Positions 24,147-32,460 of a DNA stretch of 37,366 nucleotides are shown one piece after another; position 1 is the stretch's first letter; each line of letters starts with the position of its first letter. Origin of the DNA: Gp7-AA6 sp036001245. GTDB lineage: Bacteria; Acidobacteriota; Thermoanaerobaculia; UBA5066; Gp7-AA6. A model generated the notes under the pieces. It searched no databases. It had not been told where the DNA came from and saw nothing but the letters and a program-made list of their open reading frames with translations. Location of the stretch: positions 1-37,366 of the forward strand of contig DASYUL010000020.1 of the NCBI GenBank assembly GCA_036001245.1, in the 5' to 3' direction. The position numbers and the translations under genes were made by a program.

Positions 24147-26090
24147 ATGCGAAACACGTCTCGGATTTCCGCCGTCGCGCTCGCGTGTGCGGCGCTCTGT
24201 CTCGTAGGCGCCCAGGCAGCCCCGAAGAAAGCCGTCCGGATCCCGAAGCAGTACACGATCGAGCAGTTCTACGCGACGATCGGAGTCCGCGACGCCTCCT
24301 TCTCCTCGGACGAGAAGCGCATCCTCTTCTCGTCGAACCAGACCGGAGTCTACAACGTCTACAGCGTGCCGGTGACCGGCGGGGCGCCGACTCCCCTCAC
24401 GTCATCCGCGACCGACACGACCTACGCGGTCTCGTACTTCCCGTCGGACGACCGCGTTCTCTACACGCGCGACCAGGGAGGCAACGAGCTCAATCACCTC
24501 TACGTGCGCGAGCTCGACGGCAAAGAAAAAGACCTCACGCCCGGCGAGAAGCTCAAGGCGAGCTTCGACGGCTGGAGCGGCGACCGCACGGCCTTCTGGG
24601 TGGAAACGAACGAGCGCGACCCGAAGTTCTTCGACCTCTACCGCTACGACGCGAAGATCTACGAGCGCAAGCTCGTTTACAAGAACGAGGCGGGCTACGA
24701 GATCGGGGCGATCTCCCCGGATGGAAAGTGGGTCGCTCTCTTGAAGCCGAATACGACGTCGGACAGCGACATCTACCTCTGGAGCGCCGCGTCGCACGAG
24801 GCGAAGCTCATCACGAAGCACGAGGGGACCGCGGACAACACGCCGCAGGAGTTCGATCCGGCGACCGGAGCGCTCTATTACCTGTCGAACGAGGGGAGCG
24901 AGTTCGCGCGGGTCCGCAAGTACGACACCGCGACCGGGAAGTCGGAGGACGTCGAGAAGCCCGCGTGGGATCCGCTCTTCGTCCGCTTCTCGAAGAACGG
25001 ACGCTACCGGGCGACGGGAATCAACGACGACGGGCGGACCGTCATCCGCGTCGTCGACGCAAAATCGGGGCGCGAGGTTTCGCTTCCGAAGTTGCCGTCC
25101 GCAGACATCACGTCCGTGCGTTTCGCGGACAGTGAAAGCCGCATGGCGTTCTACGTGAACGGCGATCGGTCGCCGAACAACCTCTACGTGTACAAGTTCG
25201 GAGGCGGCTCACCCGTCCGGCTGACCGACTCGCTCGCGAAGGCGATCGATCCGGGGGACCTCGTCGACTCGGAGGTCGTTCGCTTCAAGGCTTCCGACGG
25301 CCTGGTCATCCCGTCGATCTTCTACAAGCCGCACCAGGCGGCGGCCGCGAACAAGGTCCCCGCTCTCGTGTGGGTCCACGGTGGGCCGGGCGGCCAGACG
25401 CGAACCGGGTACAGCGCGACCATTCAGTACCTCGTCAACCACGGCTACGCGGTGCTCGGGATCAACAACCGCGGCAGCTCCGGGTACGGGAAGAGCTTCT
25501 ACGTCGCGGACGACCGGAAGCACGGGAAGGAGCCGCTGCGCGACTGTGTCGAGGGAAAGAAGTACCTCGCGAGCCTGCCCTGGGTCGACCCCGACCGGAT
25601 CGGGATCATCGGCGGCAGCTACGGCGGATACATGGTCCTGGCGGCGCTCGCGTTCCACCCGGAGGAGTTCGCGGTGGGCGTCGACATCTTCGGCGTCTCG
25701 AACTGGCTGCGCACGATCGAGAGCATCCCGAAGTGGTGGGAGTCGTTCCGGCTCGCGCTCTACCAGGAGATGGGCGATCCGGAGAAGGATCGCGAGATGC
25801 TCCGCGAGATCTCGCCCGTCTTCCATCCCGAGAAGATCCGGCGGCCGCTTCTCGTCCTGCAGGGCGCGAACGATCCGCGCGTGCTCAAGGCCGAATCCGA
25901 CGACATCGTCGCGGCGGTCAAGAAGAACGGCGTCCCGGTCGAATACATCGTGTTCCCCGACGAGGGACACGGGTTCACCAAGAAGAAGAACCAGATCGAA
26001 GGGTACGGGGCGATCCTTCGCTTCCTCGACAGGTACCTCAAGGGCCCCCCGGCTGCGCGCGCGGCGGCCTCCGGCGGATCGGAAAGCTGA
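24147..26090 (+). CDS. S9 family serine peptidase (prolyl oligopeptidase / acylaminoacyl peptidase type)
   Basis: A 647-residue secreted peptidase. Residues 1-24 are a signal peptide ending GAQA. A beta-propeller region (about 35-370) is built of repeats such as SSDEKRILFSSNQTGVYNVY and ISPDGKWVALL. The C-terminal alpha/beta hydrolase domain has WVHGGPGGQ, the nucleophile in GGSYGGY (S491), the Asp in GANDPRV (D576) and the His in DEGHGF (H608). Such enzymes cleave short peptides, often after Pro or N-acyl residues. The ATG has GGAG shortly upstream. Length is normal. It is convergent with the nucleotidyltransferase pair. Confidence 0.93.
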   Translation: MRNTSRISAVALACAALCLVGAQAAPKKAVRIPKQYTIEQFYATIGVRDASFSSDEKRILFSSNQTGVYNVYSVPVTGGAPTPLTSSATDTTYAVSYFPSDDRVLYTRDQGGNELNHLYVRELDGKEKDLTPGEKLKASFDGWSGDRTAFWVETNERDPKFFDLYRYDAKIYERKLVYKNEAGYEIGAISPDGKWVALLKPNTTSDSDIYLWSAASHEAKLITKHEGTADNTPQEFDPATGALYYLSNEGSEFARVRKYDTATGKSEDVEKPAWDPLFVRFSKNGRYRATGINDDGRTVIRVVDAKSGREVSLPKLPSADITSVRFADSESRMAFYVNGDRSPNNLYVYKFGGGSPVRLTDSLAKAIDPGDLVDSEVVRFKASDGLVIPSIFYKPHQAAAANKVPALVWVHGGPGGQTRTGYSATIQYLVNHGYAVLGINNRGSSGYGKSFYVADDRKHGKEPLRDCVEGKKYLASLPWVDPDRIGIIGGSYGGYMVLAALAFHPEEFAVGVDIFGVSNWLRTIESIPKWWESFRLALYQEMGDPEKDREMLREISPVFHPEKIRRPLLVLQGANDPRVLKAESDDIVAAVKKNGVPVEYIVFPDEGHGFTKKKNQIEGYGAILRFLDRYLKGPPAARAAASGGSES

Positions 26091-26106
26091 AGCGCCGGGG
26101 TCCCGG

Positions 26107-26559
26107 TCAGTCGCCGGTCTTCTCGAGCTCCTCGAGATCGACGAGGTCCTGAGGCCGTCCGGACTCTCGCTTGTTGGCGATCAGATGCAATCGGCCGAGC
26201 ACCGGGACGGGTTCCCCGCCGTACGACGTCTGCTCGCGCGCCTCCCACGCCTCGCCAAACACCACTCCGTCGATGCTCGTGATGATGTCGATGCGGTTCG
26301 GGGCGACGCCGATCTGAAAGATCAGACCCTCCCGCTCGAGATCCTCTCTTCGGAGCTCGTGGAGCGGCGCACCGAACGCTTCGAGCGCGACGTAAACCCG
26401 ACGAGAATTGTCCGTTCCCGGCTCGACCCATACATCGAGGCCTCTCGTGAACCGCGGGTGGCCGTGATGGGCCAGCGCGTAGCCGCCGACGAGGAGGAAC
26501 CTAGCTGCCGCGGCGTTCAACGCGACAAACAGATCTTTGAAGTCGGGATTGACCGGCAT
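26107..26559 (-). CDS. DUF6036-type nucleotidyltransferase, putative toxin
   Basis: A 150-residue protein: KDLFVALNAAAARFLLVGGY, with the nucleotidyltransferase GG motif, then HHGHPRFTRGLDVWVEP with the acidic pair position, and FQIGVAPNRIDIITSIDG. This pattern fits small nucleotidyltransferases (DUF6036/AbiEii-like) that often sit with a small partner gene in TA-like modules. The LD-x-W arrangement keeps only one clear Asp next to the strand, so catalysis is not certain. The ATG at 26559 is preferred; the frame is open far upstream but that is antisense to the oxidoreductase. Its 5' end overlaps the partner ORF by 59 bases. Confidence 0.78.
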   Translation of the reverse strand: MPVNPDFKDLFVALNAAAARFLLVGGYALAHHGHPRFTRGLDVWVEPGTDNSRRVYVALEAFGAPLHELRREDLEREGLIFQIGVAPNRIDIITSIDGVVFGEAWEAREQTSYGGEPVPVLGRLHLIANKRESGRPQDLVDLEELEKTGD

Positions 26560-26722
26560 CGTCCCCCTGCCACGCACAGTATTCCAGCGCCATTTCCCAC
26601 AGCAGCTCCAGCCGTCGGGCGGGGACGATGGAAGCCCAGAAAGCCCGATCGAAGGAGCCGTCGTCGCCGTGGAGGGCGACGATTCTCGCCACGCTGCGGC
26701 TTCGCCGCTCGAGCGCATCCAC
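26501..26722 (-). CDS. Small partner of nucleotidyltransferase, putative antitoxin
   Basis: A 73-residue protein with MDALERRSRSVARIVALHGD at the start, FDRAFWASIVPARRLELLWEMALEYCAWQG in the middle and a closing RLQRSVCRVERRGS. The pattern FDxxFW...WEM...LQRSV recurs in small genes found directly before this kind of nucleotidyltransferase, recognised from memory. It overlaps the downstream gene by 59 bases in another frame, indicating coupling. Function is unproved. An antitoxin or accessory role is inferred from pairing and size. Confidence 0.6.
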   Translation of the reverse strand: MDALERRSRSVARIVALHGDDGSFDRAFWASIVPARRLELLWEMALEYCAWQGDDAGQSRLQRSVCRVERRGS

Positions 26723-26814
26723 GGTGGCGATTTTACCGCGCGCCGATCTCTCGCATCTTCCCTTCTTGCTCTCTGCGGAACTCGGACGTCCGACTCTCTG
26801 TTGAAATAGGAACA

Positions 26815-28266
26815 GTGACCATAAAAGGCGAGGGTGTCTACAACGTCGTGGTGATCGGGGCCGGGACCGCCGGCCTCGTGACGGCCGCCGCGACGGCGGG
26901 CCTCGGCGGGCGGGTCGCGCTCGTCGAGCGGAACCGGATGGGCGGCGACTGCCTGAACACCGGGTGCGTTCCCTCGAAGGCGCTCATCTCTTCCGCCCGC
27001 TTCGTTGCCCAGATCCGGCGCGCGGAAGACTGGGGTCTCGAACCGATGGACCCGCGATTCGACTTCGCGCGCGTCTTCGAGCGGATGCGGGAGCGCCGCG
27101 CGAAGATCGCGCCCCACGACTCGCAGGAGCGCTTCGAGTCGCTCGGCGTTGACGTCTTCCGGGGTCACGCGCGTTTCCTCTCTCCGCAAGAGGTCGAAGT
27201 CGACGGGCGGCGCCTGTCGGCGAAGAACTTCGTGATCGCCACCGGAAGCCGGCCGGCGATTCCGCCGGTTCCCGGCCTCTCGCAAGCCCTCTTCTTCACG
27301 AACGAGACCGTCTTCGACGAGCTTCGCGAGAAGCCCGACCGCCTCGTCGTCCTGGGCGGCGGCCCGGTCGGCTGCGAGCTCGGCCAGGTTTTCGCCCGGC
27401 TCGGCGTCCGCGTCACGATCGTGCAGCGGCGGCCGCAGATCCTCGAGAAAGAGGACGCCGACGCCGCGGAGCTGGTCCGGCGCGTCCTCGAGCAGGAGGG
27501 CGTCACAATCCTGACGGGCGCGGAAGCGCAGCGGGTTTCGCGAGACGGCCGCGCCAGCCGGGTCGAGGTCGAGATCGGAGGATCGGAGCGTCGAACTGTA
27601 GAGGCCGACGCGATCCTCGTTGCGGCGGGGCGCGTCCCGAACACGGACGACCTCGGTCTCGACGCGGCCGGCGTGGCGCAGGGACAGAACGGCGTCGTCG
27701 TCAACCAACATCTCCAGTCCTCGCAGCCGCACGTCTATGCGGCGGGCGACGTCGTCGGCGGCTATCGGTTCACTCACGTCGCGGACGCACACGCCCGGGT
27801 GATCACCCGCAACATCCTCTTCCCGTGGTGGAAAGCGGATTGGGATGACTCGGTCGTGCCGTGGTGTACGTACACGTCTCCCGAGGTCGCCCGGGTCGGA
27901 TCGAACGAGACCGAGGCTCGAAAACGCGGAGTGGCATTCGACGTGTGGAGGGAGCCCCTCGAGGAGGTCGACCGCGCGGTGGTCGAGAGCGAGGAGACGG
28001 GCTTCGCGAAGGTGCTCACTCCAAAGGGCGGCGACCGCGTTCTCGGCGCGACGATCGTCTCGGAACGCGCGGGCGACCTCGTCCACGAGCTCGTTCTCGC
28101 GATGAAGGCCGGCGTCGGGTTGAAGAAGATCTCGAGCACGATCCACGCTTACCCGACTTTCGCCGAAGTCTCGCGTAAGCTCGCCGACGAATATCAGAAG
28201 TCACGGCTCACTCCCGGCGCCCGCCGTCTGTTCGAGTGGCTGTACGGGAGAGCGCGAAGAGCGTGA
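26815..28266 (+). CDS. FAD-dependent pyridine nucleotide-disulfide oxidoreductase
   Basis: A 483-residue flavoprotein of the dihydrolipoamide dehydrogenase/mercuric reductase type. It has an N-terminal FAD motif VVVIGAGTAG, the redox disulfide CLNTGC (C46 and C51) in MGGDCLNTGCVPSK, a second GxGxxG in VVLGGGPVGCEL, YAAGDV, and a C-terminal dimer domain with HAYPTFAE. It lacks the MerA C-terminal Cys pair, so true mercury reduction is unlikely. The GTG has AGGA just before it. It overlaps the next gene (GTGA), which encodes a TVP38 membrane protein; this pair is commonly adjacent or fused in bacteria. Substrate is unknown. Confidence 0.88.
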   Translation: MTIKGEGVYNVVVIGAGTAGLVTAAATAGLGGRVALVERNRMGGDCLNTGCVPSKALISSARFVAQIRRAEDWGLEPMDPRFDFARVFERMRERRAKIAPHDSQERFESLGVDVFRGHARFLSPQEVEVDGRRLSAKNFVIATGSRPAIPPVPGLSQALFFTNETVFDELREKPDRLVVLGGGPVGCELGQVFARLGVRVTIVQRRPQILEKEDADAAELVRRVLEQEGVTILTGAEAQRVSRDGRASRVEVEIGGSERRTVEADAILVAAGRVPNTDDLGLDAAGVAQGQNGVVVNQHLQSSQPHVYAAGDVVGGYRFTHVADAHARVITRNILFPWWKADWDDSVVPWCTYTSPEVARVGSNETEARKRGVAFDVWREPLEEVDRAVVESEETGFAKVLTPKGGDRVLGATIVSERAGDLVHELVLAMKAGVGLKKISSTIHAYPTFAEVSRKLADEYQKSRLTPGARRLFEWLYGRARRA

Positions 28267-28979
28267 CCACTTCCCGGCTCCGGAGACTTCCCTGGAAGTG
28301 GATCGCCGTCGGGCTTCTCCTTGCCGGGGTCATCGCGGCCTCGCGGTTCCTGCCGGTCGGCGAGTGGGTCCGCGCGTTCAGCGATTGGGCCGCCGGCTTC
28401 GGCCTCGCCGGCAAGGCGCTCTACGCGCTCGTCTATGCCGTCGCGACCGTCCTCCTCTTCCCGGCGTCCCTCCTGACGATCGCGGCGGGCTTCGCGTTCG
28501 GCCTCGGTTGGGGAATCGCGATCGTTTGGGTCGGGGCGACGGCGGGCGCGGCGCTCGCGTTCCTGATCGCGCGTCACCTCGCGCGCGAGCGCGTCGAGAA
28601 AGCCGCGCGCAGAAAAGAGGACTTCCGGGCGATCGATCGGGCGGTCGGCGAAAAGGGGTGGAAGATCGTCGCGCTCCTCCGCCTCTCCCCGCTCGTCCCT
28701 TTCTCGCTCTCGAACTACCTCTACGGGTTGACCGCGATCCGCTTCGGACCCTACCTCCTCGCGAGCGCGGCCGGAATGCTGCCGGGGACAGTGCTCTATG
28801 TCTATCTCGGCGTCGCCGGGCGCGCCGCGGCGGCCGCTTCGGCCGGCGAGAAGCGCTCACCGCTCGAGTGGGCGGCGCTCGCGGCGGGGCTCGCCGCGAC
28901 CGTCGTCGCGACGGTCCTGATCACCCGGATCGCCCGCAGCGAGCTCCGGAAGGTCCGGCTGGAGAAGAAGGCCTCGTGA
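28263..28979 (+). CDS. TVP38/TMEM64 family membrane protein
   Basis: A 238-residue integral membrane protein related to DedA/SNARE-associated proteins. Hydrophobic segments lie at about 12-30, 50-75, 78-103 and 165-185, with one near the C-terminus (210-230). The family blocks FPASLLTIAAGFAFG, GATAGAALAFLIAR and LRLSPLVPFSLSNYLYG are present. The GTG at 28263 overlaps the oxidoreductase stop; an upstream GTG at 28236 is possible. Its own TGA overlaps the DUF547 GTG. Members act in membrane lipid handling or transport, but the role of this one is unknown. Confidence 0.88.
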   Translation: MTTSRLRRLPWKWIAVGLLLAGVIAASRFLPVGEWVRAFSDWAAGFGLAGKALYALVYAVATVLLFPASLLTIAAGFAFGLGWGIAIVWVGATAGAALAFLIARHLARERVEKAARRKEDFRAIDRAVGEKGWKIVALLRLSPLVPFSLSNYLYGLTAIRFGPYLLASAAGMLPGTVLYVYLGVAGRAAAAASAGEKRSPLEWAALAAGLAATVVATVLITRIARSELRKVRLEKKAS

Positions 28980-29824
28980 GGGCGATCCTCGGCCGGTCGC
29001 TCACCGCCGCGCTTGCCGTGCTGGCCGCTGTCGGCTGCGGCGCGGGCCGGCAGAAGGAGACGCCCCGGCGTGTCGTTGTGACGGCCGGGATCGACCACTC
29101 GGAGTGGAGCCGTCTCCTCGCGAAGTACGTCGACGAGCGAGGCCGGGTCGACTACGCGGGCTGGAAGAGAACGGAAGCGGACCTCGCGGCTCTGCGGACG
29201 TACCTCGCTCGGTTCGCGGCGCGGCCGAGCCCGGCCGCGACGGGTCACGATCTCGCCGCATCTCTCATCAACGCCTACAACGCGGCGACGATCGGCTGGG
29301 TGCTCGAGAACTTTCCGATCGACAGCATCCGCTCGACCGACGATCCATTCCGGGAACGCCGTCATCGGGTCGGCGGCGAGCTCGTCTCGCTCGACGACAT
29401 CGAGCACGGAGCTCTCCGCCCACTCGTCGGCTACCGCGCTCATGCGGCGCTCGTCTGCGCGGCGCGCAGCTGTCCCCCGCTCCGGCGCGAGGCATACGAG
29501 CCCGCGCGGCTCGATGAACAGCTCGATTCGGCGATGCGCACGTGGCTCGCGCAGAGCGACCTGAACCGCGTCGAACCCGTCGCGAACCGCGTCGAGGTCT
29601 CCCAGATCTTCCGCTGGTTCGCGGCGGACTTCGACAAAGCCGGCGGCGTACGGGCAGTCCTGCAAAGGTACACGACGCCGGAGATGGCGCGGCGCCTGGC
29701 CGATCCGCGCCTCGAGATCCGATATTTCCGGTACGACTGGGGCTTGAACGACCGTGGGGGAAGAAGCGCGCGGTACGGTTGGCTCCGGCGCTCCTGGGAC
29801 GAGCTCCGAAACCGGTTGCGCTGA
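28976..29824 (+). CDS. DUF547 lipoprotein
   Basis: A 282-residue protein. The signal segment (1-20) ends AAVG-C21, a reasonable lipobox, so it is probably anchored in the periplasm. DUF547 blocks follow: LLAKYVDERGRVDYAGWK, ASLINAYNAATIGWVLE, SLDDIEHGALRP and ALVCAARSCPPL, with VEVSQIFRWFAADFDKAGG near the end. The start GTG overlaps the previous stop (GTGA). The function of DUF547 is not established. The tight coupling to the oxidoreductase and TVP38 genes suggests the three act together. Confidence 0.85.
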   Translation: MRAILGRSLTAALAVLAAVGCGAGRQKETPRRVVVTAGIDHSEWSRLLAKYVDERGRVDYAGWKRTEADLAALRTYLARFAARPSPAATGHDLAASLINAYNAATIGWVLENFPIDSIRSTDDPFRERRHRVGGELVSLDDIEHGALRPLVGYRAHAALVCAARSCPPLRREAYEPARLDEQLDSAMRTWLAQSDLNRVEPVANRVEVSQIFRWFAADFDKAGGVRAVLQRYTTPEMARRLADPRLEIRYFRYDWGLNDRGGRSARYGWLRRSWDELRNRLR

Positions 29825-29896
29825 CTCGCGCTGGATACGTCTACAGATCGGATTTCGGATTCTCGGCGCCGAAGCATTCGCAGCTGCTTCCTCGGC

Positions 29897-30310
29897 CTAA
29901 CCGCGAGAGCGGTTCCACCGACGCACGAATTCGGCGGGACTGTCAACGGAAAGCCGACCGACATTCGGCAGTCTGAAATGGCGAACGTTGCCGGTCACCA
30001 GAGACTCGGCGCCTGCCGCAAGCGCCACTTCGAGAAACGCACGGTCGGATTCATCTGGTAGCTTGGATCCAAAGGGAGTTGCCGCAACGCGCTCGCTTTC
30101 CGCTTCGAGGAGATCGAGGAAATCCGAGACGGCGGCAGCATCCAGGCCGAACTTCGGTCGGCGAAGAACGGCTCGGTACTCGGCCAGGATGCGGTCGTCG
30201 ACGATCAGAGTCACCTCTCCGGCGAGGAACAGGTCGAGGACGCGACCGGGATTGCCTCCCGGATTCAGAAGTCCCGACACGATGACGTTCGTGTCGAGAA
30301 CGATTCTCAA
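29897..30310 (-). CDS. PIN-domain toxin (COG1569-type)
   Basis: A 137-residue PIN protein, likely an endoribonuclease toxin. It begins MRIVLDTNVIVSGLLNPGGN with the first catalytic Asp (D6). The middle has LIVDDRILAEYRAVLRRPKF, and later DESDRAFLEVALAAGAESL and VTGNVRHF supply the other acidic positions and typical tail. Its ATG overlaps the antitoxin stop by four bases, the normal arrangement of such pairs. Toxin function is by family. Confidence 0.88.
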   Translation of the reverse strand: MRIVLDTNVIVSGLLNPGGNPGRVLDLFLAGEVTLIVDDRILAEYRAVLRRPKFGLDAAAVSDFLDLLEAESERVAATPFGSKLPDESDRAFLEVALAAGAESLVTGNVRHFRLPNVGRLSVDSPAEFVRRWNRSRG

Positions 30311-30594
30311 GCGGAGCGCCGGCGGCGGCGAACCTCCCGAATCTCCCGCTTAATCTCTGCCATCGAGAGCCTGTTCAAACCGGACTCTGCCGCCTTCTTG
30401 CGCATGCGCGATACGGCCAGGATCGCTTTCGCCCTTCGTATGGCTTCGACCGTGTCGTCCAGCCGGGTCTCATCGACTCCGACCAGAACACCCATCGGCT
30501 TTCCGTTGGAAGTCAGGACGACATCCTCCTTCGAGAGCGTCGACCAGAGACGGCCGGGCCTGTTTCGCAGCTCGCGGACACTCATGTATCTCAT
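30307..30594 (-). CDS. Phd/YefM-type antitoxin
   Basis: A 95-residue protein with the Phd/YefM N-terminal DNA-binding region: YMSVRELRNRPGRLWSTLSK, then VVLTSNGKPMGVLVGVDE. The C-terminal part (about 50-95) is helical and basic, ending EVRRRRRSA, and would wrap the PIN toxin. It lies first in the pair, overlapping the toxin gene by four bases. The start may be the ATG at 30594 or one three codons later. Confidence 0.82.
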   Translation of the reverse strand: MRYMSVRELRNRPGRLWSTLSKEDVVLTSNGKPMGVLVGVDETRLDDTVEAIRRAKAILAVSRMRKKAAESGLNRLSMAEIKREIREVRRRRRSA

Positions 30595-30731
30595 GGCGTG
30601 AGGAGTGTAGCACTTTTGTCGCCGATACGGCTACGACCGCGCCTGCTCGTCGCTATTGCGCCGACTGCTGGGCGCCCTCGGGTGAGGCGCCGGCCGTCGT
30701 CGCGAGACTGCCTTGGATCTAGGATCGTTTC

Positions 30732-31595
30732 GTGCGGACCGATCTGCCTGTCTGGCTCACTCCTGCAGTGGTGGTGGCAGGATTCCTTGTGTTTCTCTGG
30801 ATCGAGACGCGTTGTCCCCTGCGAGCGCTACGCGAATCGAAGCTCCGCCGCGTCGGGCGCAATCTCGCGACAGCCGGCCTCGGCTTCGCCACGGTCGAGC
30901 TGCTGCAGATCCCGATACTGATTCCGATCTCCCGCTGGACGATGACGCGAGGAATCGGCCTACTCAACCAGCTCGAGCTGGCCGGGTGGATCCGGGTGGC
31001 GGTCAGCTTCGTGCTGCTCGATTACACGCTCTGGTTCTGGCACTGGATGAATCACCGCGTTCCTTTCTTCTGGCGGTTTCACTCCGTTCACCACGTCGAC
31101 CGCGACCTGGACTCCTCGACGGCGCTCCGCTTCCACTTCGGCGAGCTCGGGCTCTCCGTCGGGTTTCGCGCTCTTCAGGTCGTGGCAATCGGGGCGGACC
31201 CGCTCTCCGTGGCCATTTGGCAGATGCTGCTCTTCGTCTCGATCCTTTTTCACCACTCCAACACGCGCCTGCCGCTCGCTCTCGAGCGCGTCCTCGTGCG
31301 GGTCGTCGTGACCCCCCGGATGCACGGAATCCACCATTCCGACTACGAGAACGAGACCAACACCAACTGGTCGAGCCTTCTCTCCGTGTGGGACTACCTG
31401 CACGGGACCATCCGTCTCGACGTTCCACAGCGATCGATCTCGATCGGCGTGCCGGCCTTCGATGATCCGAAGAAGCTCACGCTCGGCAAGATCCTCGCGA
31501 TGCCGTTCCGCCGCCTGAAGGAGTACTGGCGACGGCCCGACGGGTCGTTGGCCGTCCGCCCGCACGCCGACGGCCGAACGCGGCTGGAACCTTGA
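30732..31595 (+). CDS. Fatty acid hydroxylase / sterol desaturase family protein
   Basis: A 287-residue membrane protein of the diiron fatty acid hydroxylase superfamily. Hydrophobic segments lie at about 8-25, 50-70 and 88-104. Histidine motifs are HWMNH (104-108), HSVHH (117-121), a HHSN segment and HGIHH in PRMHGIHHSDYENETNTNW. The superfamily oxidises lipid or sterol C-H bonds; the substrate here is unknown. The start is GTG without a strong ribosome site. It stands alone between the PIN/Phd pair and the mercury-gene remnants. Confidence 0.88.
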   Translation: MRTDLPVWLTPAVVVAGFLVFLWIETRCPLRALRESKLRRVGRNLATAGLGFATVELLQIPILIPISRWTMTRGIGLLNQLELAGWIRVAVSFVLLDYTLWFWHWMNHRVPFFWRFHSVHHVDRDLDSSTALRFHFGELGLSVGFRALQVVAIGADPLSVAIWQMLLFVSILFHHSNTRLPLALERVLVRVVVTPRMHGIHHSDYENETNTNWSSLLSVWDYLHGTIRLDVPQRSISIGVPAFDDPKKLTLGKILAMPFRRLKEYWRRPDGSLAVRPHADGRTRLEP

Positions 31596-31673
31596 GTGGA
31601 GAGCGCGGAGGTCGCCGGTGTAGCGCTACTGGCTGCATGACAAACCACTGTAAGGGACCGAGAACACCCCGCG

Positions 31674-32045
31674 CTATCGCGCTTGAGTGAAGTCCCTGAC
31701 CTCAACTACTCGCGGTTCTTCGGCTCGGCCCTTTGTGGCGGTCTCAGGCAAATGCCCCCTGACGACGACCTCCTTCTCTCTAGCTTCCTTCCAGAGTTTC
31801 TGGACCTTCCCCGTTGCATGGCGGTGATCGACGAGCAGATAGACCACGTCGGGACCGGAGACGGCCAGCGCAGCTTTTCCGCCGCTCTCCACGACCTTTC
31901 CCACGATCTCAACGTCCGAATCCTTCGGAGTGAAGCAGTTGTCGATGACCACCTGGCGTATCTGCTCAACGGTAACCGTGTTGCCGGGCCTCAATCGGAT
32001 CAGCGCCTCGCCCTTGTTGAGAGAGACCTCGGCCTGGACCTCGGC
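31674..32045 (-). pseudogene. C-terminal fragment of HMA-domain (MerP-like) protein
   Basis: Reading the minus strand from about 32045 gives EVSLNKGEALIRLRPGNTVT, then EQIRQVVIDNCFTPKDSDVE, typical of the second half of a heavy-metal-associated domain. A further 70 residues run to VVEVRDFTQAR and the stop. No GMxCxxC first half precedes it in frame; upstream codons are unrelated. A TTG at 31994 is the first nominal start and would cut the domain. The missing first half appears on the plus strand at 32240-32408, so an inversion may have split one gene. Confidence 0.65.
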
Positions 32046-32084
32046 CTCATGAGCCGGCCTACCGCCCGACTCTCTTCCGCCAGG

Positions 32085-32222
32085 AGTTTCCGCATCCCGA
32101 CTGGCGGCTACGGGCGCTACGGGATCTCCGCCGGGCCGCTCTTTCCCGTCTACAGCAAGCTCAATGGATCGCAGCCCAAAGACCGCGTTCGGTTCGTCGT
32201 GAACTTCACGTACTGGTTCTAG
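32085..32222 (+). pseudogene. C-terminal tail of an outer membrane beta-barrel protein
   Basis: The last about 45 codons read as a beta-barrel end: YGISAGPLFPVYSKLNG, then RVRFVVNFTYWF with a terminal aromatic residue. There is no matching upstream coding sequence; the frame upstream is antisense to the HMA fragment. The stop is 17 bases before the MerP-like remnant, with AGAGGAGG right after it, so the two were probably neighbours in one operon. Barrel family not identified. Confidence 0.5.
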
Positions 32223-32239
32223 AGAGGAGGTGATTCTTC

Positions 32240-32441
32240 CTGAAACGATCCTTGCTGACCGCGGGACTGCTGATGCTGCTCGCCCCGGCGCTCGCCACGG
32301 CCGAAATCCGGGCGATCCGCCAGACGATCTTCGGGATGGACTGAGCGGTCTGCGCCTGCGCCGTGAGCGTGGCGATGAAGAAAGTCAAAGGGGTCGAGTC
32401 GGTCGATGGCTCTCAAAGAAGGCGAGATTTACCGCTGCTGA
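32240..32441 (+). pseudogene. MerP-like HMA protein, decayed (TGA in metal motif)
   Basis: From 32240 the frame reads LKRSLLTAGLLMLLAPALAT, a signal peptide. Then comes IRQTIFGMD, TGA (32342-32344) and AVCACAVSVAMKKVKGVESV. This is an HMA domain in which the first Cys of GMxCxxC is a TGA codon. The start codon is CTG, nine bases after AGAGGAGG, where ATG is expected. After GVESVD the frame is lost: shifted by one base, it continues ALKEGEIYRC and stops at 32441. Three defects argue for a dead gene. An ancestral selenocysteine codon at TGA is a less likely alternative. Confidence 0.65.
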
Positions 32442-32460
32442 GAAACCTCCTCCGTTCTCG

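Noticed and set aside
26311..26329. GATCTGAAAGATCAGACCC, similar to the family A palindromes
   Set aside because: It encodes a conserved stretch (GLIFQIGVAP) of the nucleotidyltransferase, so the likeness is probably chance.
26107..28146. Very long minus-strand open frame opposite the oxidoreductase gene
   Set aside because: Only the last 150 codons look like a protein family; the rest is antisense of a well-recognised flavoprotein in G+C-rich DNA.
26815..28266. Calling the intact flavoprotein a mercuric reductase
   Set aside because: It has the redox disulfide but lacks the C-terminal Cys pair and the MerA-like end, which are instead present in the fragment at 32602-33093.
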